A DNA stretch of 6,999 nt from positions 1 through 6,999 of the forward strand of contig CAYMFD010000146.1 of NCBI GenBank assembly GCA_964389475.1. Reading direction: 5' to 3'. Position 1 is the stretch's first letter. Every line of letters begins with the position of its first letter. Source of the stretch: CAYMFD01 sp964389475. GTDB taxonomy: Bacteria > Bacteroidota > Bacteroidia > Chitinophagales > Saprospiraceae. The position numbers and the translations under genes are program-made. Under the pieces are notes generated by a model. It was not told where the DNA came from and searched no databases. It saw only the letters and a program-made list of their open reading frames with translations. This document shows positions 1 to 5,395 of this stretch, in pieces.

Positions 1-40
1 TATGACAACCTAAAATTTCTTAATCTGGCCTAAACCTATT

Positions 41-419
41 TCAGGGATACACATGGATAGACGTATCAGCAAGGAAGTGTACATGATTGGGCATGATAGA
101 CAAGGCATGCAGGTCATAGTGGATTTGATCGTATTGTAGGACCTTGTCATAAAGGATTTGAGCTACGTTCTGATCACTTAAGTGGCAAGCACCATATGGA
201 TGTGTGTCGAGTTGATGTTCGTATCTGCCAAATAAGCGATGTTTAGCGTCTTCTAACTTGTCTTGCTTCTCGTAGGGACTTAATGACTGACTGTTGATCC
301 ATTTTTCTTCTTGGGCATACTGGGCTTTTAACCCAGCCACGATAGCTTGTGGTAAGCTATCGTCAAGCCTAAACGTGATAAAAAACGTTGCACCAATAGG
401 GCAGATAAAGCCGAGACAT
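41..419 (-). pseudogene. REP-associated tyrosine transposase (RAYT) remnant, broken at both ends
   Basis: RAYTs are single-domain Y1/IS200-like HUH nucleases that nick DNA at REP palindromes. The minus-strand frame open from 439 to 41 reads GATFFITFRLDDSLPQ near its start, a typical RAYT first strand, and ends with ALSIMPNHVHFL, which carries the HxH metal-binding motif. Only about 35 residues of the expected length lie upstream of 340, and no in-frame ATG exists there; the GTG at 338-340 would cut off the first strand, so it is not a credible start. An ATG at 417-419 lies one frame off and its frame stops after 16 codons, which suggests a 1-nt frameshift near the start. The frame stops at 41-43 just after the HUH motif, so the helix with the catalytic tyrosine is missing. 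RAYTs are usually about 170-250 residues. A REP pair lies directly upstream. Identity as a RAYT is well supported; pseudogene status is inferred. Confidence 0.8.
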
Positions 420-459
420 TTGGGATTAATGTACGAAGATCAAGACTAAATGCTGTATT

Positions 460-565
460 GTACAAGTGTATAATGGCCCTGCGACTTTAGTCGCAGTGTA
501 AAAGAAAGCATAGGTGTATCAATTACCAGTGCGACTAAAGTCGCAGGGCCACGTGCTTCTTGTAC
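460..565. repeat. Paired inverted REP element (BIME-like), copy 1
   Basis: Two 22-bp arms, 474-495 and 530-551, are perfect inverted repeats of each other. Each arm also holds its own palindrome: gcgactttagtcgc (481-494) and gcgactaaagtcgc (531-544), preceded or followed by ggccct/agggcc. Outside them, gtacaag (460-466) pairs with cttgtac (559-565). The 34-nt centre contains aaagcataggtgt, which recurs in the second copy at 5289-5384. The layout of two inverted REPs beside a RAYT remnant is that of a RAYT-mobilised REP pair. The hairpins could also stop transcription arriving from the right. No coding capacity is seen. Confidence 0.85.
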
Positions 566-580
566 GCTAACGCAACGCCA

Positions 581-691
581 CTAATACCAATAATTCAACT
601 TCAATATCAAGGCCCGATTATTAGTCTGTGGCGTCCGGCGACCATAGTCCCGAACCACATCATAGTTGTCGACGTAGACTAGGAAGAGGTC
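581..691 (-). pseudogene. Orphan 3' end of a DUF5916 outer-membrane protein gene (tail A)
   Basis: The minus strand encodes 36 residues plus stop, starting DLFLVYVDNYDVVRDYG and ending LILKLNYWY-stop. They match the C-terminus of the large gene ending at 5396. The 111 bp align to 5396-5506 without indels, with 13 differences counted by eye (about 88% identity); only F to Y and V to L change the protein. Homology stops abruptly at 691, 14 bp from the stop of the neighbouring WG-repeat gene. There is no start codon in frame, so it is unlikely to be translated. A REP pair ends 15 bp beyond the stop, as also happens at the parent gene. It is a gene fragment, not a decayed full copy. Confidence 0.85.
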
Positions 692-705
692 ATGTACACA
701 GAATA

Positions 706-2304
706 TTAATAGTTAGAAGTTTTGATCGTAAGCTCGGGCCTTTCTTTTCGAATACGTGTTAAGAATCCCTCTTTGAATTTGTAGTTTGATGTACGCAGAT
801 AGGTAAGGTACGGCAGTCTTTGGATATAATCTTCCAGACCCTCTAGTTCGTCGCACTGTGAAATATCCAAGTGAGTTAATTGAGTTTCTTCTAAACCTGT
901 GGGGAGCTGATGAGCATCACAATGAGTTAAGTGCAGAGTTTTGAGTTTACTGCAGTTCGAAACGTCAGGAAGTGTGTAATGGTCGCTACCGCCAATCCGC
1001 AGGCTGGAGAGATTTAAAAATTGGTTGAAGTCAGTTAGCTCTTTCTTGTTCGTTAGGCTTAAATGCCAGACGCTATCTGGACTTTCCTCAGCTTTACGAA
1101 CTTCGGTAAATTCATAGTCAGAGATAGCCTCCTTATAGATTAAGTTACCATCGAAGTCAATGATCTTATCAAATCGATAGAAAGCCCACACTCTCCTCAT
1201 CAGGACGATTCTATTTGGTGCCACATCTGCTATTGTTTTTATGCCCTCTACTTTGTAGACTACTTTATTTGACCTTGTATCTAAGACTATGGTATACTTA
1301 TCGGCATGGTAGAAGTCTTTTGCATTTACATGAAGGACTAGGTAGTCATTTGTGATTCTATCTACAGTGATATTCTTATATCCTGTAAGCTTCTCGAGAT
1401 TGATTCTCTTGTAGTCAGCACTATACAGGTAATCTTGCGAACGGTTATTAAGCCATAAGCAACGACTAGATGAGTATCTAAGACTAGTATGGTCGTTAAT
1501 GCGTAGAATCTCCTCGTTATTATTATCGAATACTGTGGTTAATTCGTTTATCGATGTCCAGATATCTCCGCCATTCAAGATCTCCATGCTATGACTCCCA
1601 TAGGGGTCGACATGAGTTTCCAAATCTTTAGTAGACAGTATTATATCTCCGCGTGTGTCAAAGGCAGCACGACAGTACCGTTCACTCCATGTTAATGTAT
1701 CTACCAACTTAAATCTAGCTACAAAACGGCCATCACGTATTTGCCCAGTTTGAAATATATTTTTCGCAATTTCTCCTTTGACAATAGAAACTACTTGTTC
1801 ATCTCGATCGATAATATTCCAAACCCCGCTATCGGCCTCTTGAACTACGGCAAGTCCATCTCCATAGGTGTTCGCTTTCGAGTAGTGTTTTCTACCATGT
1901 TTTGGTTGTCTGTTCATATCCAAATAGTAGTAGTAGCCCGAAGCAAGAACCCTATGAATACCACCTGTAGCTGGGTATGCCGTTTCCTCAAGCTCAGGAT
2001 GAGGGAGCTTGTAAACAAGTTGTCCGTGACGATCTATCAGTCTTGTTTCGCCAGAAAAGAAACTGGGTAGGTATCCACTTGCAAAATCAAATGTCTCAAA
2101 ATATGTGAAATCACCTTGCAGTGGAGGGAATTTTGATTCAGTTGTAAATGATTCCTTATACCGACTCCTAAACAATTCTCTACCATTGTAATCTATAACA
2201 ACTCTTTGGCCGTAGTCACCAAGTCTGATAATCCATACAGAACTATCACTTTGCGATAGCAGGATGTTGGGCAGTAGTAAAAGGGTGTACAGTAGTGATT
2301 TCAT
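706..2304 (-). CDS. Secreted WG-repeat-like protein with C-terminal leucine-rich segment
   Basis: The 532-residue product begins with a Sec signal peptide (residues 1-17, MKSLLYTLLLLPNILLS, cleavage expected before QSD), so it is exported to the periplasm or cell surface. The body carries degenerate repeats of the WG/KWG type, in which a hydrophobic-Asp-x-x-Gly turn is followed by a beta strand: LIDRHGQLVY (89-99), YGDGLAVV...WNIIDRDEQVV (147-172), AAFDTRGDIIL (213-223), VFDNNNEEIL (258-267) and IIDFDGNLIY (381-390). Residues about 413-505 look like irregular leucine-rich repeats (LSSLRIGG, LKTLHLTHC, LTHLDISQC). Both repeat types usually bind proteins or ligands; no catalytic motif is seen. 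It lies 58 bp after the gene at 2363-3088 on the same strand, so they are probably co-transcribed. Its stop is 14 bp from orphan tail A. The exact function is unknown. Confidence 0.8.
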   Translation of the reverse strand: MKSLLYTLLLLPNILLSQSDSSVWIIRLGDYGQRVVIDYNGRELFRSRYKESFTTESKFPPLQGDFTYFETFDFASGYLPSFFSGETRLIDRHGQLVYKLPHPELEETAYPATGGIHRVLASGYYYYLDMNRQPKHGRKHYSKANTYGDGLAVVQEADSGVWNIIDRDEQVVSIVKGEIAKNIFQTGQIRDGRFVARFKLVDTLTWSERYCRAAFDTRGDIILSTKDLETHVDPYGSHSMEILNGGDIWTSINELTTVFDNNNEEILRINDHTSLRYSSSRCLWLNNRSQDYLYSADYKRINLEKLTGYKNITVDRITNDYLVLHVNAKDFYHADKYTIVLDTRSNKVVYKVEGIKTIADVAPNRIVLMRRVWAFYRFDKIIDFDGNLIYKEAISDYEFTEVRKAEESPDSVWHLSLTNKKELTDFNQFLNLSSLRIGGSDHYTLPDVSNCSKLKTLHLTHCDAHQLPTGLEETQLTHLDISQCDELEGLEDYIQRLPYLTYLRTSNYKFKEGFLTRIRKERPELTIKTSNY

Positions 2305-2362
2305 AGACTAAAGCAGGTTCGTTAAGAGAGTGCAGATAGCTAAGGCTAAATGTCCAGTTTGC

Positions 2363-3088
2363 TTATTCTTTGTCATTACCGTCATTTAGCATCTCTTCCA
2401 AAGCTGGCGCTAGCCCCGTCATGTTCACCATGCCAGTGGTATCAATCGAAAAGACCGACAGATCAGGAATACCTTCTTTTACACTTTTTATGCCTAGGGT
2501 CATCGACATGCCAGGTGCTGCATTGTTCATTTCAATAGTTAGTGGAAAATCATGATCACCATTGCCTACAAATTCTATCCCGGGCACCTGTATACTACTG
2601 GTTGTCTCTATAAACATATGCCCTGCTTCAGTACTCGAGGAGATCCTATATCGACGAGCAGGTAGATCTAAGTGCGAACGCTGAAGTAGTGTATCTAGCA
2701 CTATAGTTAGGGTGCTATCTGATCCTAGTGTCTCTGGTTGAAAATAAGTAGTCTGTAGACCATCGTTGTATGTAGCGAAGCCTTGTAAGACTCCTGAGCT
2801 TGTCTGTGAAAACTTGTAGCACGTGTTGGTACTCAGGTCAAGAACAGTTCTGGTATCACCTTCAATGATAGCAACAGAGTCGCGGTTGAAGTAGATGGTC
2901 GATGTTTCCATCTTCTGTTCGATAGCAGGCCTTAGCATAGCGATCATTGCAGAGTCTACTCCCTCCATTTGCAAATCAACTAAACCAAACTCGACTACTC
3001 CTGCTGCGTATGTCTGGGAAGATAGTGTGTTGATGCCAGATACAGCAATTATGATGATCATGTAGAGAAGGTAGATTCGCTGTTTCAT
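2363..3088 (-). CDS. Small exported hypothetical protein (DUF4412/GLPGLI-like appearance)
   Basis: The 241-residue product starts at ATG 3086-3088, chosen because MKQRIYLLYMIIIIAVSG is a clear signal peptide (cleavage around residues 24-29). The frame can be extended to a TTG at 3146-3148, but that adds 20 residues before the signal peptide and runs into orphan tail B. The mature part is rich in beta-strand-like alternation: a short segment with an amphipathic, Met-rich stretch (MEGVDSAMIAMLRPAIEQKM, 41-60), then STIYFNRDSVAIIEGDTRTVLDLSTNTCYKF (63-93), which resembles the opening strands of DUF4412/GLPGLI lipoprotein-carrier-like folds, and a C-terminus reading FSIDTTGMVNMTG. The family assignment is tentative. 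It is the first gene of a likely two-gene operon with the WG-repeat protein. The ATATAATTTG-like stretch around 3110-3120 could be part of its promoter, but no convincing -33 box accompanies it. Confidence 0.7.
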   Translation of the reverse strand: MKQRIYLLYMIIIIAVSGINTLSSQTYAAGVVEFGLVDLQMEGVDSAMIAMLRPAIEQKMETSTIYFNRDSVAIIEGDTRTVLDLSTNTCYKFSQTSSGVLQGFATYNDGLQTTYFQPETLGSDSTLTIVLDTLLQRSHLDLPARRYRISSSTEAGHMFIETTSSIQVPGIEFVGNGDHDFPLTIEMNNAAPGMSMTLGIKSVKEGIPDLSVFSIDTTGMVNMTGLAPALEEMLNDGNDKE

Positions 3089-3138
3089 GGAAAAATTTTT
3101 GGGAAGGTACAAATTATAATAACAGAACATCGGAATGT

Positions 3139-3288
3139 CTAATACCAATAATTAATCTTCAATATCAAGGCCCGATTGTTAGTCTGTGGCGTCCGTCTGC
3201 CGAAGTCTCGCATCACATCGTAGTTGTCGACATACATCAAGAAGAGATCCGACATAGAAGCAAATCGCCACTGGAGGCGACTATTGAG
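3139..3288 (-). pseudogene. Orphan 3' end of a DUF5916 outer-membrane protein gene (tail B)
   Basis: The minus strand reads in one open frame from LNSRLQWRFASMSDLF to ALILKINYWY-stop, matching the last 49 residues of the gene that ends at 5396. The 150 bp align to 5396-5545 with no indel and 21 differences by eye (about 86% identity); only four residues change (P to S, V to M twice, V to I). Homology ends sharply at 3288, where the parent continues into GLYDAQ-coding sequence and this copy does not. Unlike tail A and the parent, no REP pair follows the stop; the start of the exported-protein gene lies 50 bp beyond. An internal ATG (SMSDLF) could start a 38-residue peptide, but nothing supports its expression. 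Confidence 0.85.
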
Positions 3289-3297
3289 ACATAAGTG

Positions 3298-3331
3298 TTT
3301 GTAATTTTCTCATCTGTAAAAGCTATCTTTC
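3298..3331 (+). promoter_or_regulatory. Possible Bacteroidota-type promoter of the DUF3239-like gene
   Basis: TTTG at 3298-3301 and TATCTTTC at 3324-3331 are separated by 22 bp. They resemble the Bacteroidota -33 (TTTG) and -7 (TAnnTTTG) boxes, with one mismatch in the -7. The expected transcript start near 3338 would leave a leader of about 15 nt before the ATG at 3353. The -33 box begins 10 bp after the edge of orphan tail B, so the promoter appears to belong to the cargo and not to the repeat. This is a match by eye only. Confidence 0.35.
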
Positions 3332-3352
3332 GAATCTAACCTTTTACGTACT

Positions 3353-5266
3353 ATGGGATATAATATAGCTGGATTAACTGTAGGGCATTCTTACAATGGT
3401 GAAATTGACATGTTAGCCAAAGATCTTGGTCTTGAAATTAGTGTAATTGAAGAGGTGGATTTCGAAGCCGCTTCTCGTAATTGGCTTGAGGAAGGGCAGT
3501 TCTATGTATTTTTTGGCAAGTATGGTACGATGCTATTTTTTGAGCATGATGCTGTAGAAAACCAGTGGTGTAGTGCATTGCACGATTCGCTATCCTTTGC
3601 ATATAGTGCTACGGCTATGTCTTTTCATATGCAGTATTTCGAGCAAGGCTCGCAGGTCAGGCGCCTGTTTATACATGAGGACCAAAAGCATATTGACGAA
3701 GGGGACCCATTGCCGCTTGAAAGCTCTACATCAGGGGTGGATGATCTTATATTTCAGTTAATGGATAGGTTAATGCAGGAGTCTTGGCAAGCCATTGAGT
3801 TGGGTGCCAAGGCCTACAGATGTACCGTCGCCAGGAGCCCTAAAGTAATACAGGCTTCTCGACTCCAGAAACTGTCTATTATACACCAGGCTGAAGTTTT
3901 CCGCAAGGAGGTAGGAGAGGTTATCGGAGATTTAGGCTACACCTTAGACAGCCTGCACCGTGTAGAATCATTTATTGAAAAGACCATACCACAGCCTGGC
4001 AAGCCATTGCATAAATCATACTTCCAAGATGACCTCGAGGATAAAGCCTTTGCTCTTGGATGCTATACAGGAGAAGTGATACGGCGACAGTCCCACACTC
4101 CATCAAAGTGGGATGTTGCTGGTAGTGATCCAACCGATGTTTCCATAGTGCTATCGGATGGTACAAGCGTTCTAGTGATTAACAAGGCTTATAAGAGAAT
4201 ATATAATGGTGAGGAGGATAACATTATGACCTTGGTTAGGATGGCTGTCCAGCGCAGTAAGGAGGAGGTTGACAGTTCATCATTTAAGAAGGATGCCACT
4301 GATAGCTACGTAAGTAAATATGGTGATAGTCTACTATGCCTAATGATAAAGAAGGACCACCAAGATGTGAGTCCGATTGTGGAAGCGATGTGTCAGAGTG
4401 CTACATGGGTATTAGTTACCCAAGATGCCGAGCCACATGCTGCAGATAGCGATGTAGAGAGTGATTTTGTATTTATGGCGGAACTAGAAGAGCAATACCC
4501 AGCTTTGCTAGCCTTGATGGAGGAGCACGACCCTACTGAAGGTAGTCGCATTAGACGTGAGTCCGACGGCAGTTTTCGCTATCAGACAGCACATAAAGGC
4601 TTGTTGTTTGACAGTAGTGCTATGGCAGCATTCCAAGGTAATATGAAGCTTAAGCCCGTACAATGGATAAAGACCAATACCGGTAAAGTGCTTAAGGCTT
4701 CCTTGGCTCTTGTCGTCTCATTCGCCCTTATGGTAGGAGTGCATTGGGCTTTCGTCTTTGTATTTATACCAGCGTTGCTTTTTAATGGATGGTATTGGCT
4801 TACTGTCCGGTCTACTTTCGGTGGAGGAAATGTCAGCCCAGGTAAAGTTGTTTCTGTCAACCCTACTAGAGTCGCAGTATTTACAGACATGTCAAAAGGT
4901 TACGGAGGCTCCTTTCCGATTTTGAAGATTGTGGAAGCACACCTCGCAAAACCCGAGAGAGAGGTAGGCAAGTTTATTCCTACTGTAGGAGTGTATAACG
5001 ATAATCCACATGGTTACCCATTCTGGTCGGAGTTTCATCCTGTACCAGTAAGCAATGGGATCGTGGATATGGCTAAATATGAATACTTTATGGAACGCTT
5101 TGGTCAAGATGATTACGATATAGTAGAGCAGAGCCTGCTAGAGGTCAATTCGCTAGAACCTGGAATATATAAGTTGCAAGAAGAGGGCAGTGGCTGGAAT
5201 GAGTATCGCCATACCGATATCAGTAAAGGTGTGCACCTCGAGGGGCCGCCTCAAGGTGATGCTTAA
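3353..5266 (+). CDS. Membrane-anchored multidomain protein with C-terminal DUF3239-like domain
   Basis: The 637-residue product has no signal peptide. Residues 1-125 form an unrecognised soluble domain (MGYNIAGLTV, FGKYGTMLFFEHD, LSFAYSATAMSFHMQ, RRLFIHEDQ). Residues about 195-310 include LGCYTGEVIR, LSDGTSVLVINK and KRIYNGEEDN, an arrangement reminiscent of DUF3806-type domains. Residues 311-440 are acidic and unassigned. A hydrophobic stretch at about 448-485 (LALVVSFALMVGVHWA, FVFVFIPALLFNGWYW) could be one or two membrane helices. Residues 494-610 fit DUF3239: SPGKVVSVNPTRVAVFTD, PILKIVEA, VGVYND, FWSEFHPVPV and PGIYKL. DUF3239 has no known activity, and no catalytic motif is visible. The ATG at 3353 is preceded by a plausible promoter. 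The gene is on the opposite strand to its neighbours, lies alone between orphan tail B and the parent DUF5916 gene, and converges with the latter. Domain calls are from memory of family patterns; DUF3239 is the firmest. Confidence 0.75.
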   Translation: MGYNIAGLTVGHSYNGEIDMLAKDLGLEISVIEEVDFEAASRNWLEEGQFYVFFGKYGTMLFFEHDAVENQWCSALHDSLSFAYSATAMSFHMQYFEQGSQVRRLFIHEDQKHIDEGDPLPLESSTSGVDDLIFQLMDRLMQESWQAIELGAKAYRCTVARSPKVIQASRLQKLSIIHQAEVFRKEVGEVIGDLGYTLDSLHRVESFIEKTIPQPGKPLHKSYFQDDLEDKAFALGCYTGEVIRRQSHTPSKWDVAGSDPTDVSIVLSDGTSVLVINKAYKRIYNGEEDNIMTLVRMAVQRSKEEVDSSSFKKDATDSYVSKYGDSLLCLMIKKDHQDVSPIVEAMCQSATWVLVTQDAEPHAADSDVESDFVFMAELEEQYPALLALMEEHDPTEGSRIRRESDGSFRYQTAHKGLLFDSSAMAAFQGNMKLKPVQWIKTNTGKVLKASLALVVSFALMVGVHWAFVFVFIPALLFNGWYWLTVRSTFGGGNVSPGKVVSVNPTRVAVFTDMSKGYGGSFPILKIVEAHLAKPEREVGKFIPTVGVYNDNPHGYPFWSEFHPVPVSNGIVDMAKYEYFMERFGQDDYDIVEQSLLEVNSLEPGIYKLQEEGSGWNEYRHTDISKGVHLEGPPQGDA

Positions 5267-5288
5267 ATTGTAAGAGGCTAGTAGTATT

Positions 5289-5384
5289 GTAAGTATATAA
5301 CAGGCCCTGCGACTTCAGTCGCAGCGAAAAAAGCATAGGTGTTCTCATTGCGACTAAAGTCGCAGGGCCACGTGCTTCTTGTAC
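5289..5384. repeat. Paired inverted REP element (BIME-like), copy 2; possible bidirectional terminator
   Basis: Two 21-bp arms, 5303-5323 and 5349-5369, are inverted repeats with a single mismatch. Each holds an inner palindrome, gcgacttcagtcgc (5309-5322) and gcgactaaagtcgc (5350-5363). The centre shares aaagcataggtgt with copy 1 at 460-565, and the right flank (ccacgtgcttcttgtac, ending 5384) is the same as in copy 1. The left outer arm is worn (gtaag in place of gtacaag). It fills the gap between two convergent genes, where such hairpins often end transcripts from both sides; the terminator role is inferred. Confidence 0.85.
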
Positions 5385-5395
5385 CATCCACTCCC

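Noticed and set aside
460..571. Integron attC-like site, since a long imperfect hairpin is followed by gctaac
   Set aside because: The hairpin is a symmetric REP pair, the gctaac is absent from the second copy, and no matching GTTRRRY partner or integrase is seen.
1741..2070. Plus-strand open frame of 109 codons
   Set aside because: It is a shadow antisense to the WG-repeat gene, with no family resemblance.
3089..3148. TTG start at 3148 that would lengthen the exported protein by 20 residues
   Set aside because: The extension precedes a clear signal peptide and its first codons are the end of orphan tail B; ATG 3086-3088 is the sensible start.
460..5384. CRISPR array built from the gcgact palindromes
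   Set aside because: There are only two pairs, 4.8 kb apart, in inverted arrangement and without regular spacers or cas genes.
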